Shown here one piece after another: positions 46,438-53,454 of a DNA stretch of 64,000 nt. This stretch comes from Flavobacteriales bacterium (GTDB lineage Bacteria; Bacteroidota; Bacteroidia; Flavobacteriales; Flavobacteriaceae). Where the stretch lies: the NCBI GenBank assembly GCA_004213645.1, contig SGZF01000005.1, positions 1 to 64,000 of the forward strand, read 5' to 3'. Positions within the stretch are counted from its first letter, which is position 1, and the number at the start of each line of letters is the position of its first letter. Made by a program: the position numbers and the translations under genes. The notes beneath the pieces were generated by a model that worked only from the letters and a program-made list of their open reading frames with translations, searched no databases and was not told the origin of the DNA.

Positions 46438-47737
46438 CAATATCAGCTCCTATAGATTTTAATCTTTCCACAATATTTTCATATCCTCTGTCTATTTGTT
46501 CAACATTTTGAATTATACTCTCACCTGAAGCAGAAAGTGCCGCAATTAGCAAGGCAATTCCAGCTCTAATATCAGGAGAAGACATTATTGTTGGTTTTAA
46601 TGAGGATTTAAAATTATGACCAATTACTGAAGCTCGGTGAGGGTCACATAGAATTATTTTTGCACCCATATCTATGAGTTTATCAACAAAAAATAGTCTA
46701 CTTTCAAACATTTTTTGATGTATTAAGGTGCTTCCCTCTGCTTGAGTTGCAACAACAAGTACAATAGAAATTAAGTCAGGGCTAAACCCAGGCCATGGTG
46801 CATCAGAAATCGTTAGTATAGAACCATCTATATAGTTTGAAATCTTATAACCATTAATGTGAGCAGGAATTACTATATCATCATCTTCTCTATTTACTGA
46901 AATACCAACTTTTCTAAATACTTCAGGAATTTGACCTAAATTTTGCCAAGAAACATTTTTTATTCTAAGATTACTTTTTGTCATAGCTGCCAAACCAATC
47001 CAGCTTCCAATTTCAATCATATCTGGAAGAACTTTATGTTTCGCACCACCCAAAATATTAACGCCTTCAATTTCTAACATATTTGAACCAACACCAGAAA
47101 TCTTTGCACCCATATTATTTAAAAGCAAACATAATTGTTGTATATATGGTTCACAAGCAGCATTATAAATTGATGTAAAACCTTCTGCTAAAACTGAAGC
47201 CATTAGAATATTTGCAGTTCCAGTAACAGAGGCTTCATCCAGAAGTATACTTGATCCTTTAAGACCATCTTTAGAATAGACAGAATATGTTTTATTTATT
47301 GAGTTATAATCAAGCTTAGCACCAAGCTTTTCTAAATTAATAAAGTGTGTATCTAACCTCCTTCTTCCAATTTTATCTCCACCGGGTCGAGGAATTGATG
47401 CAAATCCGAACCTGGAAAGTAATGGACCCACTAACATTATTGAACCTCTTAGTGATTTAGCATCCTCTAAAAACTTACCTTTTTTTAGATAATCAAGATC
47501 AATGTTTTTGGAATTAAAAGTAAATTTTCCTTTTTCTAATTTTGTGACATTAACTCCAAGTTTCACCAATATGTCAATTAGCTTATTAACATCAATTATA
47601 TCAGGTATATTTGAGATTGTAACATCAATCTCTGAAAGTAACGTTGCACATATTACTTGAAGAGCTTCATTTTTAGCACCTTGGGGTGTGATTTCACCCG
47701 ACAATTTAATACCTCCCCTTACTCTTAGACTGGACAT
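46427..47737 (-). CDS. murA: UDP-GlcNAc enolpyruvyl transferase with Asp in place of the active-site Cys
   Basis: MurA adds enolpyruvate to UDP-GlcNAc, the first committed step of peptidoglycan synthesis. The 436-residue protein has the EPSP-synthase-like double domain with GAKNEAL near the start, SVTGTANILM and RAGIALLIAAL. The active loop reads PRPGGDKIGRRRLD, so the Cys that fosfomycin alkylates (PGGC in E. coli, Cys115) is Asp121 here. Asp enzymes stay active and resist fosfomycin. It is translationally coupled to DUF4290 (one-base overlap) and convergent with DUF2805, two bases away. Confidence 0.97.
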   Translation of the reverse strand: MSSLRVRGGIKLSGEITPQGAKNEALQVICATLLSEIDVTISNIPDIIDVNKLIDILVKLGVNVTKLEKGKFTFNSKNIDLDYLKKGKFLEDAKSLRGSIMLVGPLLSRFGFASIPRPGGDKIGRRRLDTHFINLEKLGAKLDYNSINKTYSVYSKDGLKGSSILLDEASVTGTANILMASVLAEGFTSIYNAACEPYIQQLCLLLNNMGAKISGVGSNMLEIEGVNILGGAKHKVLPDMIEIGSWIGLAAMTKSNLRIKNVSWQNLGQIPEVFRKVGISVNREDDDIVIPAHINGYKISNYIDGSILTISDAPWPGFSPDLISIVLVVATQAEGSTLIHQKMFESRLFFVDKLIDMGAKIILCDPHRASVIGHNFKSSLKPTIMSSPDIRAGIALLIAALSASGESIIQNVEQIDRGYENIVERLKSIGADIERF

Positions 47738-48375
47738 TAATATCTTCTTTTAGGCTTTTTTCTGTTTTTATTATTTGACTTATAATTATTATTTGTCTTA
47801 ACTCTATTTTTAAGGAATTCACTCGAGTCAGTCAATGGCAATTTTGAATCTGGAACTTTAAGGGTACCATTTGATAAGTCAGATAAATGATTAAAGATCA
47901 CTTTATCATCTACAGAATCCTTGTTCCAGTTTAGGAAGCATTTCTTCATATGATTAGCAATATTAGCTATAAGCTTATCTTTCAGTTCACCCTCCTCCCA
48001 CTCCATTGCTATGTCAATCATTTTTTTTATGTTATTTCCGTAGAATCTGTATCTAGGATAATTCTGAGGATATTCTAGTTTATTTGGTTTACTATTAACA
48101 TAGATTTCTTTTGAAGGTTTTTCAAAAGGAGAATCTACATCTAATTCAAAGTCTGACATAATAAATAATTGAGCCCAAAGTTTATGCTGAAAGTCTGGAA
48201 CATCTCTTAAATGTGGATTAAGATTTCCCATTACACCAATTATAGCTTTAGCCATATTATTCCTTTTATCTTTATCTTTTAACGCAACTGCCTGATCAAT
48301 CATCTGATGAATATGCCTTCCATATTCTGGAATTATCAGTTTGGTTCTTTCTGTATTGTATTCTAATGAATTCAT
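47737..48375 (-). CDS. DUF4290 family protein
   Basis: This 212-residue cytoplasmic protein starts MNSLEYNTERTKLIIPEYGR and contains HIHQMIDQAVALKDKDKRNNMA-type helix and GNLNPHLRDVPDFQHKLWAQLF, the DUF4290 family that is largely restricted to Bacteroidota and sits next to murA. The C-terminal tail is Asn/Lys/Arg-rich (NNNYKSNNKNRKKPKRRY), suggesting RNA or nucleoprotein binding, though no function is known. I start at ATG 48375; a TTG nine bases upstream is less likely. One-base overlap with murA. Confidence 0.88.
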   Translation of the reverse strand: MNSLEYNTERTKLIIPEYGRHIHQMIDQAVALKDKDKRNNMAKAIIGVMGNLNPHLRDVPDFQHKLWAQLFIMSDFELDVDSPFEKPSKEIYVNSKPNKLEYPQNYPRYRFYGNNIKKMIDIAMEWEEGELKDKLIANIANHMKKCFLNWNKDSVDDKVIFNHLSDLSNGTLKVPDSKLPLTDSSEFLKNRVKTNNNYKSNNKNRKKPKRRY

Positions 48376-48405
48376 ATTTCGCAATTTAATAAATTAATTA
48401 CCAAT

Positions 48406-48699
48406 TTAAAGGCTAATTATACTATCAATGGAACTCACTTCTTTATAAATCTTAATGATTTTTGATGGATTTGAAGCAAAGTATTTAAAAGATAGACTTA
48501 TAAATTTATTATTTGAAGATGATTTTTGACTAATATCTCCATCATAATTTTTTAGAATTTTTTTTAATTTACTAACCTCCCCTTCAACATCTTTAACTAT
48601 AAATTTAAACAAGTAAGATCCAGGCCAATCTTGAGATTCTTTCAATTGTTTTTCAAATCTTGAATAAAATTCTTCAGATTTAGTGCTTTTATTTGTCAA
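48406..48699 (-). CDS. DUF493 (YbeD-like) protein, TTG start proposed
   Basis: The 97-residue protein has the ACT-like alpha-beta pattern of DUF493: EEFYSRFEKQLKESQDWPGSYLFKFIV, then VEGEVSKLKKIL and FISLSFKYFASNPSKIIKIYKEV. The E. coli homolog YbeD modulates lipoate-linked lipoate transfer. A longer frame reads into the opposing ATPase gene, and ATG 48741 lies upstream of the expected transcription start. A TATATTTG box at 48725-48732 puts that start near 48718, so TTG at 48699 is the best start. It precedes DUF4290 by about 30 bp. Confidence 0.75.
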   Translation of the reverse strand: MTNKSTKSEEFYSRFEKQLKESQDWPGSYLFKFIVKDVEGEVSKLKKILKNYDGDISQKSSSNNKFISLSFKYFASNPSKIIKIYKEVSSIDSIISL

Positions 48700-48724
48700 G
48701 GAAATTAATTTTGTAAATATTAAA

Positions 48725-48732
48725 CAAATATA
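48725..48732 (-). promoter_or_regulatory. -7 box (TATATTTG) for the DUF493-DUF4290-murA run
   Basis: Perfect -7 match on the minus strand. It would start transcription at about 48718, which rules out the ATG at 48741 and supports the TTG at 48699. Confidence 0.55.
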
Positions 48733-48751
48733 ATCAATCATTTTTTTAGAA

Positions 48752-49291
48752 ATGTTAGATAAAATAAATAAAAGAGTTGTGTTAGCTGGGGGACCTAGTA
48801 CAGGAAAAACTAGTATTATAAATAAATTAAAAAGTAAAAACTTTTGTTGCTTTGATGAAGCTGCTAGAGAAATACTAGACAAATTTAAACTTAAAGGTTT
48901 GGAATTTAAAAATGATCCATATGAGATAAGTAATGAAATTTTTATAAAAAGAGATATTGATTACAATAAAGCTAATTTACTTAAATGCAAAAAAAATGTT
49001 GTTTTCTATGACAGGGGAATTCATGAAATAACGGCATATCTAAATTCTATAAATATGTCATCAGATTATTGGAATAACTTGCCAAAAAAATATATATATG
49101 ATTTAATTTTTATTTTTAATCCCTGGGAAGAAATATATACAAAAGACGAAAATAGAATTGAAAATTTCAGTGATGCAAAAAAAATTAGCCCTTTTATTCA
49201 TAGAGTTTATGAAGAATCTGGAATTAATTTAATCGAAGTACCTAACATAGGTATAAATGAAAGAATCAATTTTATATTAAAAAATACATAA
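48752..49291 (+). CDS. AAA_28-type P-loop ATPase
   Basis: This 179-residue protein has a P-loop in VLAGGPSTGKTSI near residues 9-21, then the CFDEAAREILDK helix, a FYDRGIHEITAYL motif and a C-terminal LIEVPNIGINERINFIL. This is the AAA_28 (PF13521) kinase-like group, related to the NadR and nucleoside kinase folds; natural substrate unknown. It is divergent from DUF493 and overlaps the fmt ATG by one base (TAATG), so it is expressed with fmt. Confidence 0.85.
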   Translation: MLDKINKRVVLAGGPSTGKTSIINKLKSKNFCCFDEAAREILDKFKLKGLEFKNDPYEISNEIFIKRDIDYNKANLLKCKKNVVFYDRGIHEITAYLNSINMSSDYWNNLPKKYIYDLIFIFNPWEEIYTKDENRIENFSDAKKISPFIHRVYEESGINLIEVPNIGINERINFILKNT

Positions 49292-50238
49292 TGGGAGAAT
49301 TTAAAATAATTTTTTTTGGAACACCCGATTTTGCTGTTAATTCTCTAAATGCAATAAATTCAAAGTTTACAGTAGATTATGTCGTTACAACTCCAGATAA
49401 AAGATCAGGAAGAGGTCAAAAAATTCATGAAAGTGAAATAAAAAAATATGCTATTAATAATAACATTAGTTTTCTTCAACCTGATGATTTAAAAGATTCA
49501 ATATTCATAGAAAAAATTAAAGATATAAAACCTGATTTAATGATTGTTGTTGCATTTAAAAAACTTCCATCAGAATTAATTTCAATACCAAAGTTTGGAA
49601 CTATAAATCTTCATGCCTCTTTACTGCCTGAATATAGAGGTGCTGCTCCAATAAACTGGTGCATAATAAATGGTGAAACTAAAACAGGTGTCACTACTTT
49701 TTTTATAAATGAGGATATAGATCAAGGGGATATATTACTTCAAAAAGACATTAAAATAAATGATGATGATGACTTTGAGTCTCTTTACTTAAAATTATCA
49801 AACCTGGGTGCTGAACTACTTGTTAATACTATTAAAGGAGTTACAACCAAAAAAATAAAGTCTTTCAAACAAGAGAAAAATAATGAATATAATCTTGCAC
49901 CAAAACTAACTTCTGAAAACACTAGAATCGACTGGAATCTTTCAGTACAAAAAATAATTTCTAAAATCAAAGGGTTATCACCCAGACCAGGAGCATGGAC
50001 AATGATAAAAAATGGAGATGATGAAATAAGAATGAAAATTCTAAAAGCAAAAGAAAAGATGGATTATAATTCAAATAAAAAAAATGGAAATATCGTTACA
50101 GAAAATGGAGAATTATTAATTATTAATTCTAGTGGAATAACTAATTGTGTGATAATCCAGCTAGAAAATAAGAGAAAAATGCATGCAAAGGAGTTAATCA
50201 ATGGATTCAAATTTCATAAAAATTCCTATGTTTATTGA
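49291..50238 (+). CDS. fmt: Methionyl-tRNA formyltransferase
   Basis: Fmt formylates initiator Met-tRNA. The 315-residue protein has the start KIIFFGTPDFAVNSL, the folate and catalytic motif INLHASLLPEYRGAAPINW, and TGVTTFFINEDIDQGDILL, with a C-terminal OB-like tRNA-binding domain (SPRPGAWTMI). The length fits the family. It is translationally coupled to the AAA_28 gene. The HU gene follows after 123 bp with its own promoter. Confidence 0.96.
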   Translation: MGEFKIIFFGTPDFAVNSLNAINSKFTVDYVVTTPDKRSGRGQKIHESEIKKYAINNNISFLQPDDLKDSIFIEKIKDIKPDLMIVVAFKKLPSELISIPKFGTINLHASLLPEYRGAAPINWCIINGETKTGVTTFFINEDIDQGDILLQKDIKINDDDDFESLYLKLSNLGAELLVNTIKGVTTKKIKSFKQEKNNEYNLAPKLTSENTRIDWNLSVQKIISKIKGLSPRPGAWTMIKNGDDEIRMKILKAKEKMDYNSNKKNGNIVTENGELLIINSSGITNCVIIQLENKRKMHAKELINGFKFHKNSYVY

Positions 50239-50310
50239 GAAAATAAGCGACATTATCAACAAAATCGCGTATTTATTAACAAAAATTCACCTTTTAGGAC
50301 TATATATTAC

Positions 50311-50337
50311 TTGACTTTCATAATATCCCGTATTTTG
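50311..50337 (+). promoter_or_regulatory. Promoter of the HU gene (TTGAC ... TATTTTG)
   Basis: TTG at 50311-50313 and TATTTTG at 50331-50337 are separated by 17 bases. This is a looser fit to the Bacteroidota pattern, but the elements sit in the only gap here and start transcription well before ATG 50362. The first TTG also opens a longer frame, which is therefore unlikely. Confidence 0.45.
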
Positions 50338-50361
50338 GTACAAACATTAAAATTAAGTGAT

Positions 50362-50634
50362 ATGAACAAATCAGAATTAATTGATGCAATGGCAGCTAGC
50401 TCTGGCATTTCTAAAGCATCAGCGAAAATGGCTCTAGAATCATTTCTAGGGAGTGTTAGTTCAACTTTAAAAGGTGGTGGAAGAGTTTCACTAGTTGGAT
50501 TTGGATCTTGGTCAGTTTCTCAAAGAGCTGCTCGAGATGGAAGAAATCCTCAAACTGGAGCAACTATTAAAATACCTGCAAAAAAAGTTGTAAAATTTAA
50601 AGCTGGATCTGAACTTTCGAGTACAGTAAACTAG
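50362..50634 (+). CDS. HU-family DNA-binding protein
   Basis: HU bends and compacts DNA as a dimer. The 90-residue protein starts MNKSELIDAMAASSGISKASA and has the beta-arm motif VGFGSWSVSQRAARDGRNPQTGATIKIPA-like stretch (quoted parts: VGFGSWSV and GRNPQTGATIKIPA), followed by KKVVKFKAGSEL. Start is ATG 50362, fixed by the conserved N-terminus. A strong terminator follows it and ends just before the YqgE start. Confidence 0.96.
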   Translation: MNKSELIDAMAASSGISKASAKMALESFLGSVSSTLKGGGRVSLVGFGSWSVSQRAARDGRNPQTGATIKIPAKKVVKFKAGSELSSTVN

Positions 50635-50660
50635 TTTTAAATTCATTTAAAAAATGTGTT

Positions 50661-50693
50661 AAAGGAGCTTCTATTTAGAAGCTCTTTTTTTTT
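50661..50693 (+). terminator. Intrinsic terminator after the HU gene
   Basis: GAGCTTCT (50665-50672) pairs perfectly with AGAAGCTC (50677-50684) around an ATTT loop and is followed by nine T. It ends 3 bases before the ATG of YqgE, an unusually tight arrangement. Confidence 0.9.
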
Positions 50694-50696
50694 ATT

Positions 50697-51233
50697 ATGA
50701 AAGGAAAAATTCTCTTAGCAACTCCAAAGCTTTTAACTGATTTTGTTTTCTGTAAATCAATTATATTAATTGTTGACGAGACTGAGGATGGACTTACTGG
50801 TTTTATACTTAACAGAATTACATCTTTACATATAGCTAAAGAAGGTACTTCCAATAATAGTAAGATAGACTTATACTTTGGTGGTCCTGTATCTAATAAT
50901 CATTTTTATATATTAAGAAGTGAGAAAAAACATTCTCATAGTATAAAAATTAATAAAAATACTTATTGGGGGAATAATGTGGAATTAATTATCCAAGAAA
51001 TTGAAGATGGTAGATTTAATAAAGATGATGTAAGTTTTTTTCAAGGATATTCAGGTTGGGATATAAATCAGTTAAATAACGAGATTGATAAAAATTACTG
51101 GATAATTTTAGATAGTGAAAATGAAGAAGTTTTAAATTTGAATAAAAAAAATAGCTGGCAAAAATTATTAAAAAAATTAGATAATAGTTATTTAATATGG
51201 TCTAATTCTCCTGATGACATAACATTAAATTAG
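50697..51233 (+). CDS. YqgE/AlgH family protein
   Basis: This 178-residue protein starts MKGKILLATPKLLTDFVFCKSIIL, the classic YqgE N-terminus, followed by GLTGFILNRIT, DLYFGGPV and RFFQGYSGW-like motif (FFQGYSGWDINQLNNEI). YqgE/AlgH proteins are widely conserved with no firm function. The start is fixed by the conserved first residues, although it lies directly after a terminator with no ribosome binding site; expression may depend on read-through or an internal promoter. It is convergent with the START-like gene with 4-bp overlap. Confidence 0.92.
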   Translation: MKGKILLATPKLLTDFVFCKSIILIVDETEDGLTGFILNRITSLHIAKEGTSNNSKIDLYFGGPVSNNHFYILRSEKKHSHSIKINKNTYWGNNVELIIQEIEDGRFNKDDVSFFQGYSGWDINQLNNEIDKNYWIILDSENEEVLNLNKKNSWQKLLKKLDNSYLIWSNSPDDITLN

Positions 51234-51622
51234 GATGATCCAAGGACTTGTTTAAGATCTGCAATAAGACTATTCCATAAAAGTTTAGCTTCTTCTATCT
51301 CATCTTCTTCTGAAAAATCTGTTATTATAAGTGATACATCTTTTGTAATTTCATCCATCTGAATCAAAAACTCAAAAAAATAATCTTTTTCATCAGGTTC
51401 TCCATTAATCCATTGATACTTAATTTTTTCATTAATCTTCTTAGATAAAACTCTTGCATATTCTTCTGTATCACCCCAAAAAAAAGTATACTTTTCACCT
51501 CGGTAATTTACATCATCTGAAAACCATTCTGATAAACCAGATGGTGTAGAAAGATATTGAAACAAAAGTTGAGGAGAGGATTGAAAATCATACTCAATTA
51601 CAAATTCTTTTTTCTTACTCAT
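51230..51622 (-). CDS. START-like (AHSA1/SRPBCC) domain protein
   Basis: This 130-residue protein shows the helix-grip fold pattern: KKEFVIEYDFQSSPQLLFQYLSTPSGLSEWF, then FFWGDTEEYARVL, KYQWINGE, and a C-terminal helix EEAKLLWNSLIADLKQVLGSS (last part AKLLWNSLIADLKQVLG). It belongs to the START-like group found beside YqgE in Bacteroidota. A hydrophobic ligand is expected, function unknown. It is convergent with YqgE (4-bp overlap). Confidence 0.88.
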   Translation of the reverse strand: MSKKKEFVIEYDFQSSPQLLFQYLSTPSGLSEWFSDDVNYRGEKYTFFWGDTEEYARVLSKKINEKIKYQWINGEPDEKDYFFEFLIQMDEITKDVSLIITDFSEEDEIEEAKLLWNSLIADLKQVLGSS

Positions 51623-51703
51623 AATTATTCCAATATATTAAAAAAAGTTAGTAATTACATTAATAAAGAGATTTTTAGCATTAATTTCCTGAGATTTGTT
51701 TTA

Positions 51704-51711
51704 TATATTTG
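51704..51711 (+). promoter_or_regulatory. -7 box (TATATTTG) for tRNA-Met
   Basis: Perfect -7 match ending 13 bases before the tRNA 5' end, giving a leader of about 8 bases for RNase P. Confidence 0.6.
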
Positions 51712-51724
51712 CATTTCTTAAATT

Positions 51725-51798
51725 GGCGAGGTAGCTCAGTTGGTGAGAGCGTCGGATTCATAACCCGGAGGTCGGGAGTTCAAATCTCCCTCTCGCTA
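51725..51798 (+). tRNA. tRNA-Met (CAT anticodon), elongator type
   Basis: Cloverleaf with acceptor GGCGAGG/TCTCGCT (G-T at both ends), D stem GCTC/GAGC, anticodon loop TTCATAA and T arm GGGAG-TTCAAAT-CTCCC. The first acceptor pair is G-T, not the unpaired C-A of an initiator tRNA, and the three G-C anticodon pairs of initiators are missing, so this is elongator Met. CCA is not encoded. The lipoprotein gene 13 bp downstream may share its transcript. Confidence 0.95.
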
Positions 51799-51811
51799 CA
51801 ATTTTTGTTTT

Positions 51812-52414
51812 ATGAAAAAAAAATACCTTATACTTTGCGTCTTTTTTCTTCTAGTGTTATCATGTGCAAAATCTGATAATTCTTTTCAATCGGAGGAAAT
51901 AGTTGAAGAAGAATTTATTCAAGATTACAGTTGCGTAAACTATGATGATCTTATGAATCCTCAAACAACTGATAGAGATGACTTATTGCAATATTGGAAT
52001 AAATTTGTCGATGATGTTAAATGTACGTCCGGAGGACCAGATTTTGCTGAAAGAACAAAGTTTTTAAAAATTTTCTTTGAATATACTGATATTACACAAA
52101 CCATATCTGGAATAACTCCAAATCACTTAGCTTATTCTTCTTTTGTAGGTTATTGTAATGATGAAAGAGTAAATATTGGAGTTTTATATGATGGATGGTC
52201 AGATTTAAACCTAATTCAGAGGTTATGGGTAATGTACCACGAGTTTGGTCATGATGTTTTTAAATATGAACATAGCACTGATCCTGCAGATATAATGTAT
52301 CCATCAAGTACAAGATCTGATATTGATCTAAATGATTTTATAAGAGCAAAGGATAGAATGTTTAAACGATCTTTTCCTGGGATTAGATATATTTCCTGTC
52401 CACAGACAGATTAA
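51812..52414 (+). CDS. Lipoprotein with a zincin-like HExxH and Met-turn
   Basis: This 200-residue protein has a signal peptide and lipobox (LVLSC). Near residues 143-165 the motif YHEFGHDVFKYEHS shows HExxH, with a third His seven residues after the second, followed by DIMYP resembling a metzincin Met-turn. The spacing between the second and third His is one residue longer than the matrixin HExxHxxGxxH. It is probably a metal-dependent peptidase acting at the cell surface. No N-terminal substrate domain is recognised. It overlaps the opposing alkB-like gene by 4 bp. Confidence 0.75.
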   Translation: MKKKYLILCVFFLLVLSCAKSDNSFQSEEIVEEEFIQDYSCVNYDDLMNPQTTDRDDLLQYWNKFVDDVKCTSGGPDFAERTKFLKIFFEYTDITQTISGITPNHLAYSSFVGYCNDERVNIGVLYDGWSDLNLIQRLWVMYHEFGHDVFKYEHSTDPADIMYPSSTRSDIDLNDFIRAKDRMFKRSFPGIRYISCPQTD

Positions 52415-53454
52415 TCATTATATTCCATATGATCTCTGACAAGTGGATTCATGATTTTAAACCACAAAGGAGGGAAAAATGAAATTAAAATTGATGTTGG
52501 GTATCCATAAGGTAATTGTGGACTATTCTCTAAAGATTCAAGGACCTGATATTTTTTTGAAGCTTTAAAATGGTGATCGCTATGCCTAGTAAGTTCGTAT
52601 AACACTATTCTACCAACTGTGTGATTAGAATTCCATGAATGATGAGGTTTTACTCTTTCATATTTACCGTTTGGTTTAATCTTTCTTAGTAACCCATAAT
52701 GCTCTACATAATTAATTGTTTCAAGAAATAGAAAAGAAATTATTGACATGATTATAGAATATATAGTAATTATCAACCCATAATTCAAGTATATAAAAAT
52801 TAGAAATAAAAATTGAAATAGTGTGTAAAATATCATATCATTTTTGTATGATAAGAAACTTTGCTTTGAAACTTTTAAAAGTTTTAGCTGAATCTTCCAA
52901 GCACTTATATAAGTTTTAGTTACAGAACTAATCCAAAAGCTATACAAGTTTTGCTTATACTTTGCTGTTGCTGGGTCATTTGGAGTTGCTACATTAACAT
53001 GATGTCCATAATTATGTTCTATAAAAAAATGCATGTACTGACATGGTAAATAAAGTAATTTGGAAACTATTCTACTTAGCAAGGACTTTCTATGTCCAAG
53101 CTCGTGACCAACATTGATACCATTTGTAGCCATAACAATACTAGCGGATAGTATTATACCAATAATTTCACTAGTTGAATCTGTATTAATTAAAGTATTT
53201 AATGACAGGAAAAAAATCCCGTATACTAGTGGTAAATTTAGATAAAGAAGTATGTCAAAAAATGGATCAAGATTTCTGTTCATTTTATCATCTTCAGAAT
53301 AAATTTCATTATTCTGTTTTAAATTTAGTTCCAAGATTGGGATAAAAATAAAAGTATAAATTACAGTTAAGTAAACAAAATGACCACCAATTAAAATACC
53401 TAATAATGCAGTGAATGCAATAGAATATGACATTAAGTATTTAAGGTCTTTCAT
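52411..53454 (-). CDS. alkB: AlkB-type alkane hydroxylase (membrane di-iron hydroxylase)
   Basis: This 347-residue membrane protein has about six hydrophobic segments and the His boxes of the alkane 1-monooxygenase and fatty acid desaturase superfamily: GHELGHRKS (His117, His121), EHNYGHHVN (His147, His151, His152), NYVEHYGL and [10 protein letters not shown]. The NYVEHYGL box distinguishes AlkB from ordinary desaturases. It would hydroxylate alkanes or fatty acyl chains with oxygen and electrons from rubredoxin. No rubredoxin gene is nearby. Its ATG overlaps the aconitase stop (ATGA), an unexpected pairing. The substrate is inferred from the family. Confidence 0.85.
   Translation of the reverse strand: MKDLKYLMSYSIAFTALLGILIGGHFVYLTVIYTFIFIPILELNLKQNNEIYSEDDKMNRNLDPFFDILLYLNLPLVYGIFFLSLNTLINTDSTSEIIGIILSASIVMATNGINVGHELGHRKSLLSRIVSKLLYLPCQYMHFFIEHNYGHHVNVATPNDPATAKYKQNLYSFWISSVTKTYISAWKIQLKLLKVSKQSFLSYKNDMIFYTLFQFLFLIFIYLNYGLIITIYSIIMSIISFLFLETINYVEHYGLLRKIKPNGKYERVKPHHSWNSNHTVGRIVLYELTRHSDHHFKASKKYQVLESLENSPQLPYGYPTSILISFFPPLWFKIMNPLVRDHMEYND

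Noticed and set aside
48700-48882. N-terminal extension of DUF493
   Set aside because: It is antisense to the AAA_28 gene and lies upstream of the -7 box that would drive DUF493.
50311-50361. Longer HU frame from TTG
   Set aside because: The TTG belongs to the likely -33 element; HU proteins begin MNKSEL.
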